A DNA stretch of 57,368 nucleotides from a virus. Within the stretch, counting starts at the first letter, position 1. Every line of letters starts with the position of its first letter. Shown piece after piece: positions 1 to 11,200 of the stretch. The notes below the pieces were generated by a model, which was not told the origin of the DNA, searched no databases, and saw only the letters and a list, made by a program, of their open reading frames with translations. The stretch lies in IMG/VR virus record IMGVR_UViG_3300032560_001015, positions 1 through 57,368 of that record; one strand, written 5' to 3'. Made by a program: the position numbers and the translations under genes.

Positions 1-2142
1 CCGTGTCTAGACTATTTGTTATAGGATTAAAGAATTGACGCACACCATAGCCACCTGAAGTGTTACCATAGATAACACTGGCATTGGCAATAATGTTACC
101 AGTAACACCAACAGCACCAGCAAGTATTGTAGAAGCCACTGAAGCTACGTTGGTGCTTGCTGTACCGTTGACTGTTAGGGTATTGTGTACGGCACCAGTT
201 GATAATATGTTACCTGATGCGTTTATAACACCTGTTACAGTTAAGCCAGTAGACTGTACATTAGCTATTGGTGCGTTAGCTGCCCAGAAACTTAGGTAAC
301 CATTTTGACTTGACGCCCCACGTACATATTGTGTAAAGCTATCCCAACCTGCTGTATTGTAGTTAATACCAAAGCGTGCTACTTCTGAACCGGTTGCATT
401 TGATAATACACCATTCTGTGCTGTTAATTGGAAGTTAGTATCATTACCGTGTGTAAATATTGCAGTTGCGGTATTGGCTGTGGTAATACCTTGTGTGATC
501 AACCCATTAACTGTTAGAGAGTTAAAGATACCGCCTGTGGCTACAATATTGCCGGCATTATTAATCCAACCGCCGTTTACAGTTAAACCGTTATTGGTAG
601 TTAATCCATTGAACACACCAAAGCCAGCTAAGATGTTACCACTGGCATTAATCACACCATTAACTGTCAATGCGTTAAGTACTGCGTTAGTGGCTAGTAC
701 ATTACCTGTGGTATTAATTTGCCCAGCGTTGACTGTACTAGCTGAGACATTACCATTAGCATTAATAAATCCAACCACAGTATGTGAACCTGTGTAAATA
801 GGATCATATATTATATTACCATCACTGACGTTGACATTGCCTGCAATAGGTTCAGCGATATTACTAAACAAGTACCAAGCATTATTAGTCCACGAACGTA
901 CAAATCCAGTATGTGCGTATGTGTTGGCAGGCCCGCCAATAAAGTGACCATAGAATCCAATACTAAAGTTATAGGGATATACGTTACCTTGAAGGTAGAT
1001 CAACGGATCGTTGACTGTTAAGTAACTATAATTTATACTAACTACGTTAGCCGCATATAAGTTACCGCCAATATATACGTCTTTAGCAAAGCTAGCACCA
1101 CCTTGTACAATTAGTGCACCTGTGCCTAAGGTAGTGGCATTAGTAGTTGGGGTAATAATTGGGGCTGAGTAAAAGGTACTAGTGCCGCCTACACTCAATG
1201 ATGTTAGATTACCAATTGAAGTGATATTAGTCTGACCAGCTGTGGTAATTAAGCCACTTAATGCATAAGCTGAAACAGTATTGGCTAAGACGTTACCTGA
1301 TGAATTTAATAATCCTGTGTTATCGATAGCTGATGATACATTACCAGTTACGTTAATACTTGGCGGGTTGAATGTAGCGTTGGCACCTAAAGTTACTGTG
1401 GATCCATTACTGCTAAACTGCCAAGTACCGCTTGGGTCAACGCCCATCGACTCACTGCCAATGTACACAGTGTTGCCACTAAAGTAAGCACTCTTAAATT
1501 TCTGTGTTGGCGATCCTAGGTTGTAGGTAACGTTGGCACTGGGTAATATATTGCCTGTGACAGTGATGGTACTGCCAACTGACAGCTGACCAAGAATAGT
1601 TTCGCTACCCTGATTATAAACATTGCCAACAGTTAGATTACCAGAGACCGTTACTACGTTTGACACTTTATTGTAGGTAAATGCTGTTGTCCCACTTAGG
1701 AATCCGGTGTCATTAAACTGTACCTGTGTGTTGCCACCGCCAGGAATACCTGACACCAGTTGAAATGTTAAACTTGTGTTGTTTAGTACTATAGGATCAG
1801 CTGTGGTTAAACGAAATTCTTGACCAGCATAGGTATTGCCCTGTGTAGATACCACAGTCATACCACTCTTGATAAACAGATTACTGCTGGCGTCTGTGGT
1901 GCGTATCCACCAACCATTTGATCCAGAACCAGGAGTTACAACGTCCCAGATACCATTTTGTGATCCTGTGGTTTGATTTTTTACTAGAATACGCATACCG
2001 TTGAATGTTGATACTCCATCAACAGTATTAGGTTGTGTGTTACCTAGATATAGGTTACCAACGTCAGCGGTAGTGGCCACATTGACTGGTTGTTTCCACT
2101 CGTCGTTAAAAACCTGTGCCTGATTAATTCTGGTTAACGCCA
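1..2142 (-). CDS. tail fibre-like virion protein, C-terminus cut by window edge
   Basis: An open frame of at least 714 codons runs from an ATG at 2142 (MALTRINQAQVFNDEWKQ...) to the left edge without a stop, so the 3' end is missing. The protein is rich in Gly, Asn, Thr, Ser and Val. It repeats blocks of the form LTVNGxINASGNIL and GNVxANTV, typical of beta-structured phage tail fibres. The N-terminal 150 residues are less repetitive and could be the virion-attachment part. A late-type promoter lies just upstream and an AAGAGAG ribosome site precedes the ATG. The plus-strand frames opposite it are shadows. It shares its repeat style with the next four genes. The fibre role is inferred from composition and neighbours. 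Confidence 0.8.
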
Positions 2143-2164
2143 TAATGCTCTCTTAATTATCTAG

Positions 2165-2172
2165 TATTTATC
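2165..2172 (-). promoter_or_regulatory. T4-type late promoter box (GATAAATA)
   Basis: GATAAATA on the minus strand, 23 bases upstream of the ATG at 2142. It differs by one base from the T4 late consensus TATAAATA. The same variant precedes the fibre gene starting at 8600. Confidence 0.5.
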
Positions 2173-2176
2173 AAGA

Positions 2177-2200
2177 AAATAGGACCCTGAGGTCCTATTT
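2177..2200 (-). terminator. intrinsic terminator after the 1292-aa virion gene
   Basis: A 10-bp stem (AAATAGGACC / GGTCCTATTT) with a CTGA loop lies 20 bases past the stop of the gene at 2221-6099 and is followed on the minus strand by a T-rich run. The symmetric stem makes it potentially bidirectional. Confidence 0.75.
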
Positions 2201-2220
2201 CTTTTAACACAATACTGCAA

Positions 2221-5200
2221 TTATGCTTGTGATTCGTTCCACTGAACTTGAATTTCACCTGTAACGTTAACACCAGCTGCTGTTGGTACTAGAGCAGTAA
2301 CGTTAATAGCTAGTAACTCTGGACCGTCTGGATAGATGTTAAATCCTGGAATACCACTGTTACCAATCTGTTTAACTTGACTCAAGTCTAGCTGACCTGA
2401 GTTGGTATAGTTAACTGGAATCGCAAACAAACGTTCACCACCTGTGGCCCAACTTGTACCACCACTAGCGTAACTGTAACCATTGAAACTCAATGAACCA
2501 GTGTATTGAGCTGCGCCTAAGATATTACCTGAAGCCACCTGTGTGTAGCTTGGTTGAATAGCACTTGATGGATTGTTCTGTGCGTTAAATGCCTGGTTGT
2601 ATAAGTAACTCCAAGTTGTGCTGGTAGTACTGATATTATTTGGATTTAGAATACCTTCAACTAGGTAACGTGCACCAGTTGTTTGGCTGACGTTGTTACC
2701 AGAGAAGTTAATAATCATGTTTTGTAGAATCAACTGCGCACGATTAACTAGATCACGTGTACCTAAGTCACCTGGAATTTGATTACTTACGCTTGGTGCT
2801 AGACGCATTGCAAACGCTGTAATAGTGCTAGATGTTGCTGAACTACCTGTTGGGAACGCAACGTTAGCTACTGAGTACGTATAAGCGTAACCGCGGTCAG
2901 TGTCAAAGCCGCCGTCTAGGATAACTGCACTACCCCAGTGGTTCAAGCTCGGTGCTGATGTACTGTTAATTACACGTACTGAAACGTTAGCACTATGTGG
3001 CTGAGCATTACCTGCTGAGAATGTAGTGTTTTTACCGTCTTGGAACAGGTTAAAGCTAGCTGCACGTGTCACACCTGTTACTGTAGCTGGTTGTACGTTA
3101 CTGTAAGTAGTTGGTGAGTAAACAATGTTACCGTAGGTAATACCTGTACATTTTAATATTTCGTTATCAATCAATACCCACACTGGTTGCGTTGGTGTTG
3201 GTGTTGGGAAGTGTGTAGCATCTTGTATATAGAATGTCGTATCACTTGATGTAATGCCACTATAGTTAGCACCATAGGTAGCACTGTTACCTAACAAGAT
3301 TTGATATGGTGTATCATTAATCGCTTGATAACGTGCCGGTAAGTTACCTGAACGCATATATGCTTGATAGTTAAAGTTGTTGTTCATAATTCTATGGCAG
3401 AAAATATAATCACCACGTGGGCCACGAACACCAAAGTCAATGAAACCAGCACCGTACCATGTGTACTGAATCATCAACATCTGCATCTTAGTGCCATCTA
3501 ACAAGTAACCACTTGGACCTGTGCCGTCTAGACGATCAAGGTTCCAATATTTTTGTGGATAACGTTGTTCAATAACTTTACTTGGTTTAATACGCACTTG
3601 GTTAGTTAAGCCGCGCCATACTGGACTAATTGTTAGGTTGTTGTCGTCAATAACTGATGTTACAGTGTGTGTCATACCGCGTAGGATAATTTTATCACCT
3701 GCAACAAACTGTTGTGTAAACAAGCAAGTACCGTCACCTGCACACAAGTTAGTAGCAACCTCAACTGACACTGTGCCTGTCATATAGAATGTAGCTGCAC
3801 GTAGGACTACACTGATTGTTACTCCGTTGTTTTCCCAGTACACGCCGTTTTGATCATCAAACAAACCAGCACGTACACTCGCACCTGCCCAGGTAACTGT
3901 AGCTATTTTAGGTTGGTTACCCACTACCGGAGTAGTACTACCTAAAGGTGTGGTTACGTTACATTGGAAGCTATTAAATCCAGTAACCTGTTGTACTAGA
4001 TAGTAGCCATTATAGCCTAGAGTGTTGATTTGTTGCACTAAAACATTAGCACCAATTTGTAGTTGATGTTCTGTGTCTGTGGTAATGTTAATAACGTTAC
4101 CAACGCCTGTACCTGTAGCAGAGATGCTGGTAATGTCAAAGTTACTGCCTAACAGTGTACCTGATGTCCACATAATACCTTTACCAGATTGGTAACGGAA
4201 ATATTTCTTAGTCTGTCTAGCTGCTGCCGCACCATGGTGTGGTGTACCAGTACCTAGGTTAACCCCACCGTCTGCCGCACGGTGTGTGAAGAATGAGTTT
4301 GGACGTACATAACAAGCACCTGTAACAGGTCCCGTAACAGTACCTCTGGCCACAAATGTAAACGTGGTTGCACTTGGAATAGTCTGAATCACCGCTGGAC
4401 CAAAACCAAATACTGTACCGCCTGAAGCGGCTATGTTAGCTAAGATTGGTGTACCTGGTGATAGACCATGTGCATAAGCACTAGTAGCTGTAATTGTACT
4501 TGGGTTAGCACCATCTGTGGTAAATGAAAGTTGTGGCAAGCTAGCTGTACCGTAGAAGCCTGCATAACGAATATAAGTGTCCCAACGGTTAACTTGATAA
4601 CCAATTGCTGTATTTGGTGGGTTCTTAGGTACATAGTCTAGATAGTTAGTATACACATCACTGACTTGATATTGTCCTTCTGTTACAGGAGTATAGTGGT
4701 TTTGTGTGCTAATAGCTGAGAATTTATTGAAACTATGACCTTTTAAGTTCATAGCCACCAATGGAACACTAGTATTACCAGCTGTGAATATACCTGATAA
4801 ACGTAAAACTAAACTGCCTGCACCTGCTTGTGCTATTGGAGTTGTGCCCATCGCACCACGTGTAAACTGCGCAATGTTAGCCTGTGCTGTACCAATTGTT
4901 GTCATCTGTACAATTTCAACGTTGGTACCACTTACTCCACCTGCGTCCCAGTAGGCTTTGGTAATAATAGTATTAGCGTACATACTGTCTTGTGGTGATG
5001 TATTTTGGTAGCCACGGTTAACGTTAATAGTTGTTGAGTTTGGCACGCTGACCACGTTGGCCATTTCTGCTTGACCAACCACACTAATACCTGCGCCTGA
5101 AGCAATAGCAATGTTGGCTGAGTTAGTGTTCCATCTGTTACGCACCACTGTTAGCGAACTTGTGCCGCCACCTGCTGTAACTACCATCAATTCTACTGGA

Positions 5201-6099
5201 TATTGTATGTTACCAGTGTTAACAGCAATCATACTACCGTTGACAATAGGTGTACCTGAAGCTACTGCTAACGCTGTTTGACCAGCTGTCAAGCTACTAG
5301 TTGTTGATGTAGTTGCTGTAACACCTTGTGCATTAGCATAAATCAATACAACGTTATCACCTGGATTAAATCCAGTTGAGCTAACCACTGTTAGACCACG
5401 TTGGTTCTGCGAAGCTACGTTGGTTGTTAAGTATGTGGTCAGTGTTGGTTTGCCCACAGGGTCACTGTTTAATAATAGTGCAAAGTCATTTTGTGTCCAG
5501 TTAGGTTGGTTGTTACCTGGACCTGCTTGTGAAAAGCCGTTTGAAATAATCTGTACGTTACTTGAACCAGCTGCCACCGCACCTGATGTTAGGCTGTTAC
5601 CTAAGAAACTAATGTATGAAATTGTGTTAGCATAAACGTCTGAACCTGGAACTTCATAGATACTTGGGTTATCATTGTTAGTAAATAGACTTTGCCATTT
5701 AGTGTTTTGTAAGCCGTACTCAAAGTCAGCGTCAATTAGTGACTGTGGGTTAGCTACACGTAAACGTTCAACTGCATCACGAGCAAATGGGCGATCTACT
5801 TGATATGGAGCTTCAACGTAAACGGCTAATTTATCAGTACTAGGATATTGTGTAGTATTAAGGTTTAAAGTAATAGTAGTTACACCATCAATACTAGTTG
5901 GGAAGTTACTGTTTGGACCTTGTGTCCAAGTAATCACACCCTGTAAAGTTGCATCAGCAAAGTTGTAAAGGAATGTCTGTGCTGTAGCATCTAAGATCGC
6001 TATGACCTGACCATTTGAATAGTTGCCAGGTATCTGCACATAGCCAACCCCTGAGTTGCCTGGTACAAATATGTATTGTTTAATTGCTTGTCTTGCCAT
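2221..6099 (-). CDS. large virion structural / tail fibre protein
   Basis: A 1292-residue protein beginning MARQAIKQYIFVPG. The N-terminal 120 residues form a compact region followed by long Thr/Ser/Asn/Gly-rich beta-type sequence with SSTGFNPGDNVVL-like segments repeated several times, each followed by a short TSLTV stretch. There is no signal peptide, membrane segment or enzymatic motif. It lies between other fibre-type genes, starts 3 bases from the stop of the 134-aa gene upstream, and ends at a strong terminator. It resembles the very long structural proteins of T4-like phages of aquatic bacteria. The exact virion position (fibre, baseplate wedge or tail accessory) cannot be told from sequence. 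Confidence 0.7.
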   Translation of the reverse strand: MARQAIKQYIFVPGNSGVGYVQIPGNYSNGQVIAILDATAQTFLYNFADATLQGVITWTQGPNSNFPTSIDGVTTITLNLNTTQYPSTDKLAVYVEAPYQVDRPFARDAVERLRVANPQSLIDADFEYGLQNTKWQSLFTNNDNPSIYEVPGSDVYANTISYISFLGNSLTSGAVAAGSSNVQIISNGFSQAGPGNNQPNWTQNDFALLLNSDPVGKPTLTTYLTTNVASQNQRGLTVVSSTGFNPGDNVVLIYANAQGVTATTSTTSSLTAGQTALAVASGTPIVNGSMIAVNTGNIQYPVELMVVTAGGGTSSLTVVRNRWNTNSANIAIASGAGISVVGQAEMANVVSVPNSTTINVNRGYQNTSPQDSMYANTIITKAYWDAGGVSGTNVEIVQMTTIGTAQANIAQFTRGAMGTTPIAQAGAGSLVLRLSGIFTAGNTSVPLVAMNLKGHSFNKFSAISTQNHYTPVTEGQYQVSDVYTNYLDYVPKNPPNTAIGYQVNRWDTYIRYAGFYGTASLPQLSFTTDGANPSTITATSAYAHGLSPGTPILANIAASGGTVFGFGPAVIQTIPSATTFTFVARGTVTGPVTGACYVRPNSFFTHRAADGGVNLGTGTPHHGAAAARQTKKYFRYQSGKGIMWTSGTLLGSNFDITSISATGTGVGNVINITTDTEHQLQIGANVLVQQINTLGYNGYYLVQQVTGFNSFQCNVTTPLGSTTPVVGNQPKIATVTWAGASVRAGLFDDQNGVYWENNGVTISVVLRAATFYMTGTVSVEVATNLCAGDGTCLFTQQFVAGDKIILRGMTHTVTSVIDDNNLTISPVWRGLTNQVRIKPSKVIEQRYPQKYWNLDRLDGTGPSGYLLDGTKMQMLMIQYTWYGAGFIDFGVRGPRGDYIFCHRIMNNNFNYQAYMRSGNLPARYQAINDTPYQILLGNSATYGANYSGITSSDTTFYIQDATHFPTPTPTQPVWVLIDNEILKCTGITYGNIVYSPTTYSNVQPATVTGVTRAASFNLFQDGKNTTFSAGNAQPHSANVSVRVINSTSAPSLNHWGSAVILDGGFDTDRGYAYTYSVANVAFPTGSSATSSTITAFAMRLAPSVSNQIPGDLGTRDLVNRAQLILQNMIINFSGNNVSQTTGARYLVEGILNPNNISTTSTTWSYLYNQAFNAQNNPSSAIQPSYTQVASGNILGAAQYTGSLSFNGYSYASGGTSWATGGERLFAIPVNYTNSGQLDLSQVKQIGNSGIPGFNIYPDGPELLAINVTALVPTAAGVNVTGEIQVQWNESQA

Positions 6100-6102
6100 G
6101 TT

Positions 6103-6507
6103 TTATGCCCCAAATAATAATGAATTAGCTAACAGTGTAGCTTTTGTCGTTGATGCAAATGAACCATATTGAATTGTGTTTGCTTGGAACATTGCATTTG
6201 TAATACTGTTGTTGCTAGGTGTACCAATGCTTAATACATCCCCTAATACCAAACAGAAAAATTTACCGTTGTTGGCACTAGTTGGTGCTATAGCAAATGA
6301 TATAGTACTGCCGCTGAAGAAATAGTCAACCCCTGGGTTTTGTATTGCACCCCCAAGGCCAACAATAGTAGCGTTTGGGTTACCTGGTGTGTATGGTGCA
6401 CCTGATACTGTAACGTTAAATGTCACAGTAACACCGTTAAATTGTGAACTAATATCGTCAATTTTAACGAAATTACCTACTTGTGGTCTTTGTCCAATGT
6501 ATGACAT
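6103..6507 (-). CDS. small tail-associated protein
   Basis: A 134-residue protein starting MSYIGQRPQVGNFVKIDDIS. Its N-terminus matches the style of the 490-aa neighbour (MAYVGIQPITQ), and it has the phrase NGVTVTFNVTVSGAPY, close to the GDGTTVNFTLQQSVGRA segment of that protein, so the two N-terminal modules are probably related. The layout is a beta-rich module of about 90 residues followed by a short SITNAMFQANTIQYG tail. It is co-transcribed with the fibre genes. A baseplate or fibre-connector role is inference. Confidence 0.6.
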   Translation of the reverse strand: MSYIGQRPQVGNFVKIDDISSQFNGVTVTFNVTVSGAPYTPGNPNATIVGLGGAIQNPGVDYFFSGSTISFAIAPTSANNGKFFCLVLGDVLSIGTPSNNSITNAMFQANTIQYGSFASTTKATLLANSLLFGA

Positions 6508-6515
6508 ACTATCTC

Positions 6516-7988
6516 CTAGTTTCTACCCACTACTACTTCAATAACACCTTCTAAGTCATTGTGACTTTCTAAGGCCTTACCAATTACTGACCCTACAACT
6601 GGATTAGATTCTGCACGTGCATATCCGTTACCTGCTGAAACTAACATATCACCTTTGTTAATATGACCTTGAACCTTACAAGGAACACGACCATAAAGTG
6701 CAACTGTACTTACATAGTTACCTTCTAAACCTTCGTTCATGATGTATCCTGGTTGTGTAGACACTACACCAGCTATACGTGTGTCCATGTTAACTGTTGA
6801 TTGTGTGACTTCTTGTTCACCACCAAATGATACCACTGTGCCTGGAGCATATTTGGCATCAGCTAAATATTTTTCTGCCAAGTCAGCGTATTGTGCTGTG
6901 GTTGCCTGTGCGTAGATAATATTAAAGCCAGCGCCACTTGTACCGATATTGCCTTGACCAGCTGTGCCACCGTTACCAATAGCAATAGCATTGTTTAAAC
7001 TGTTGACATAGATAGCTCCGCGAATACCCGCGCCACCCATAACCTGTAGTGCGCCTGTTTGACTGCTGGTCGAAGTACTAGTTTGTGTAACGTTAGCATT
7101 ACCAATCCACAAGTCAGCATAAACATAACTACCATCACTGGTAGTAACTGTTGTGCCTGGAGGAGTAACTAAGTTACTGAACAATCTCCAACGACCGTCT
7201 GCCGCTGTTTTGTATAGGCCTGTGTAGCGTTGCGCTGTACCATCATTGTATGTACCAGCAATACCAATATCAACTGCGTTACCTACGTTGGTATTAGCTA
7301 AGAATAAGAATGGATCGTTAACTGTTAAACTGTTAGTAGCTGTGGTATTAAACGCACCAGCAACTGTAAATGATCCAGCTACAGTCATTGACCCGCCTAG
7401 ATACATAGATCCAGTTACGCCAACCCCACCTGATACTACCAGTGCGCCAGTTGATTGGTTAGTTGAACCAGTTGTGCTGGTAGCATATATAGTACCACCC
7501 ACATAAGTTGCACCTGTAATACCAACGCCACCTTTGACCTGTAGTGCACCTGAGGTAGTGCTGGTTGCTGTTGGAGTGCCTGAAAATACAATAGTATTTT
7601 GACCTGCGGCAGTTACACCTAAAGATGTAGTTGTTGGCCAGTAAATACCTGTGGTACTTGCACCAATGCCTGAAATACTTGGAGCAACGTTAGTGCCCAA
7701 TGGATAAACGTTGGCTGTTAAGTTGATAGTGTTAAGTGCGCCAGCTAGATATGTTACTGAAATATTGTTTGTACCAGCAGTTGGTGCGGTAACAAAAGTT
7801 AAACTTGATCCTGCGGCTACATAGTTGGTAAATGGAACTTGTAAGGTACTGCCAACCTGTACAATCAAGTCAGAAGCTCTACCAACACTTTGTTGTAGAG
7901 TAAAGTTTACGGTTGTACCATCACCACTAAAAAACTGGTTACTAGTAGCCAGGGTTTGGGTAATTGGTTGTATACCTACGTATGCCAT
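6516..7988 (-). CDS. tail fibre protein with conserved C-terminal module
   Basis: A 490-residue protein. Residues 1-90 form a small beta domain with FFSGDGTTVNFTLQQ. Residues 90-330 carry repeats of the type SGALQVKGGVGITGATYVGG and GALVVSGGVGVTGSMYLGG, found in phage fibres. From about residue 370 a distinct module begins YADLAEKYLADAKYAPGTVV and ends ...VIEVVVGRN; its look is that of a folded C-terminal cap or chaperone-like domain rather than repeats. The start codon overlaps the stop region of the preceding gene, indicating translational coupling. Fibre identity is well supported by repeats; cap function is inference. Confidence 0.7.
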   Translation of the reverse strand: MAYVGIQPITQTLATSNQFFSGDGTTVNFTLQQSVGRASDLIVQVGSTLQVPFTNYVAAGSSLTFVTAPTAGTNNISVTYLAGALNTINLTANVYPLGTNVAPSISGIGASTTGIYWPTTTSLGVTAAGQNTIVFSGTPTATSTTSGALQVKGGVGITGATYVGGTIYATSTTGSTNQSTGALVVSGGVGVTGSMYLGGSMTVAGSFTVAGAFNTTATNSLTVNDPFLFLANTNVGNAVDIGIAGTYNDGTAQRYTGLYKTAADGRWRLFSNLVTPPGTTVTTSDGSYVYADLWIGNANVTQTSTSTSSQTGALQVMGGAGIRGAIYVNSLNNAIAIGNGGTAGQGNIGTSGAGFNIIYAQATTAQYADLAEKYLADAKYAPGTVVSFGGEQEVTQSTVNMDTRIAGVVSTQPGYIMNEGLEGNYVSTVALYGRVPCKVQGHINKGDMLVSAGNGYARAESNPVVGSVIGKALESHNDLEGVIEVVVGRN

Positions 7989-7989
7989 G

Positions 7990-8343
7990 TTATGAAAGCT
8001 CCAAAACGCTCATTACTACGTCAGCTGAGTTAGCAGCTGAAGTCTGAACAAAAACTGCATTATTAGATTGTAATACTACCTTTTGGTCAACACCAACTGG
8101 AATTAGTGTACCGCCTGCTGAAATAGGTGCATTATAAATCAAATAGATATTTGCACTACTACCAGCGGCATAGTTGCCAGTGAATATACCAACGTTGGCA
8201 CTAATAGTAGAGCCTGTGGTATTAGCAACTGCTATGCCTAGTATTACTGAAGATAACACAGTGCTACTTACAGTGTAGTTACCTACCAGTGACCATGTGT
8301 TACCAGCGTTTTTGCTTGTTTTTAAATAAAAATTACTTGCCAT
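7990..8343 (-). CDS. small structural protein of the fibre block
   Basis: A 117-residue protein (MASNFYLKTSKNAGNTWSLVG...) predicted to be all beta, with no catalytic motif. An AGGAT site stands 10 bases before the ATG. The segment KNAGNTWSLVGNYTVSSTV resembles receptor or carbohydrate-facing modules of virion proteins, but no specific family is recognised. It sits between two fibre genes in one transcription unit and is most simply read as a fibre accessory or connector. Confidence 0.55.
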   Translation of the reverse strand: MASNFYLKTSKNAGNTWSLVGNYTVSSTVLSSVILGIAVANTTGSTISANVGIFTGNYAAGSSANIYLIYNAPISAGGTLIPVGVDQKVVLQSNNAVFVQTSAANSADVVMSVLELS

Positions 8344-8357
8344 TTTATGTTATCCTA

Positions 8358-8600
8358 TTAACTTAATGCGATTGCAAATGCTTGCGCATCTGATACTGTG
8401 GCGGCTTGGACTCCATTGATGGTTAATCCTGCCGCGTGCGTTACTGATACGGTATTAGCTGTAAGGGTTTCTTGTGTGGTATTAGCTGTAAGACCTGCAA
8501 CTGACAAGTTACCTGTTGTGGTAATACTACCTGTTGCTGCATCTATCGTTAATGGTCCGACTGTTAAGCCGTTCTGAACTACAAAGTTGGTGTTAGCCAT
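8358..8600 (-). CDS. short fibre-repeat protein
   Basis: An 80-residue protein (MANTNFVVQNGLTVGPLTID...). It is made of the same LTV-GNLSVAGLTAN-type repeats as the large fibres and ends ATVSDAQAFAIALS. It is the first gene of the fibre operon, with a late-type box 45 bases upstream. It may be the N-terminal remnant or attachment piece of a fibre. Function is inferred only from the shared repeats. Confidence 0.55.
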   Translation of the reverse strand: MANTNFVVQNGLTVGPLTIDAATGSITTTGNLSVAGLTANTTQETLTANTVSVTHAAGLTINGVQAATVSDAQAFAIALS

Positions 8601-8644
8601 TTGGTTCCATATTCCCCAAGGTTAAATGATTACTTGCTTTAAGT

Positions 8645-8652
8645 TATTTATC
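8645..8652 (-). promoter_or_regulatory. T4-type late promoter box (GATAAATA)
   Basis: GATAAATA on the minus strand, 45 bases before the first fibre gene of the block (ATG at 8600). It is the same variant as at 2165-2172. Confidence 0.5.
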
Positions 8653-8681
8653 CTAGAGAATTGAAAAGTTCAAGACAAAAA

Positions 8682-8703
8682 AATAGCACCCGAAGGTGCT
8701 ATT
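8682..8703 (-). terminator. intrinsic terminator after groEL
   Basis: A perfect 9-bp stem AATAGCACC / GGTGCTATT with CGAA loop, 28 bases beyond the groEL stop, followed on the minus strand by seven T residues. It separates the chaperonin operon from the fibre genes. Confidence 0.85.
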
Positions 8704-8730
8704 CTTTTAAGCAATTAACTGGGTAGTTAA

Positions 8731-10652
<1,922 letters not shown>

Positions 10653-10660
10653 GATTTTAT

Positions 10661-10679
10661 TTCTCCTTAATTAAGCAAG
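10661..10679 (-). promoter_or_regulatory. shared chaperone leader element (groES copy)
   Basis: Minus-strand CTTGCTTAATTAAGGAGAA immediately upstream of groES. Nearly the same block precedes dnaK (55365-55384) and hsp20 (53402-53421). It contains the ribosome-binding site plus a conserved CTTGCTTAAT part that ribosome binding alone does not require. Confidence 0.5.
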
Positions 10680-10682
10680 TAA

Positions 10683-10706
10683 AATGTTTTGCCCCGAAGG
10701 CACAAA
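10683..10706 (-). other. hairpin in groES 5' leader
   Basis: Minus-strand TTTTGTGCCTTCGGGGCAAAA can fold into an imperfect hairpin (TGCC/GGCA core plus flanking T/A pairs). It lies between the predicted start site near 10725 and the groES ATG, so it would be in the leader RNA. It could be an attenuator, an mRNA stabiliser, or a terminator for the upstream HNH gene. Confidence 0.4.
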
Positions 10707-10731
10707 ACTACTAGTATATACTTGATAATAC

Positions 10732-10761
10732 AGTATACACTAGCAGAATTATTTATGTCAA
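10732..10761 (-). promoter_or_regulatory. sigma70-type promoter of groESL
   Basis: TTGACA at 10761-10756 and TATACT at 10737-10732, spacer 18. The -35 box overlaps a CATAAATA late-like box, so groESL might be read both early and late. No CIRCE inverted repeat and no sigma32-type box was seen. Confidence 0.6.
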
Positions 10762-10768
10762 GTGTTTT

Positions 10769-11200
10769 CTACTCTAAATGATTATCCATCCATACTTTAA
10801 AGTCATTCCATTCCTCTTTAAGCATATCTCGTTTCCAAATATTATATTTCTTTGGAACAATTTTAAGATTGTCTATAGTAGACGGACCGTTGTGTTTTTG
10901 CGGAATCACATGGTCTGGACTAGGTAAGAATATATCATCACTAGTTACTCTATTCTTACCGCGGCCATAACAAAACTTAAAACCATTATGATAATCAGGA
11001 CTAATATTGTACAACTCTTCCGGAGTTGCATCGTACTCCGGTTGCATACTCCAGTAGATACATTGTACCATTTTAAGATCCATTTTACCTGTAATTACCT
11101 TAAACCAAATATCTTTATTAAGATAAGTTGCTTCATCCATATCCGGATATGGATTATTTTCTACTTCAATAATCTTTTGGTTAATTAGTTCTACATCCAT
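10769..11200 (-). CDS. HNH-family endonuclease-like protein
   Basis: A 143-residue protein. The C-terminal half has SPDHVIPQKHNGPSTIDNLKIVPKKYNIWK, which fits the HNH pattern (D-H-x-I/V-P, an Asn-Leu motif, then Asn), and a CYGRGKN loop ahead of it. Such proteins are usually free-standing homing nucleases in T4-like phages. The start ATG overlaps the stop of the 432-aa gene upstream (ATGTAG), so the two are translationally coupled, which hints at a working pair rather than a recent insertion. Target unknown. Confidence 0.6.
   Translation of the reverse strand: MDVELINQKIIEVENNPYPDMDEATYLNKDIWFKVITGKMDLKMVQCIYWSMQPEYDATPEELYNISPDYHNGFKFCYGRGKNRVTSDDIFLPSPDHVIPQKHNGPSTIDNLKIVPKKYNIWKRDMLKEEWNDFKVWMDNHLE

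Noticed and set aside
84-1487. Plus-strand frames over the first 2 kb
   Set aside because: They are the antisense of one continuous minus-strand fibre frame with repeats; composition is that of a shadow.
10683-10706. Hairpin as the terminator of the HNH gene
   Set aside because: It lies downstream of the groES promoter, so it would block groES; kept as a leader hairpin instead.
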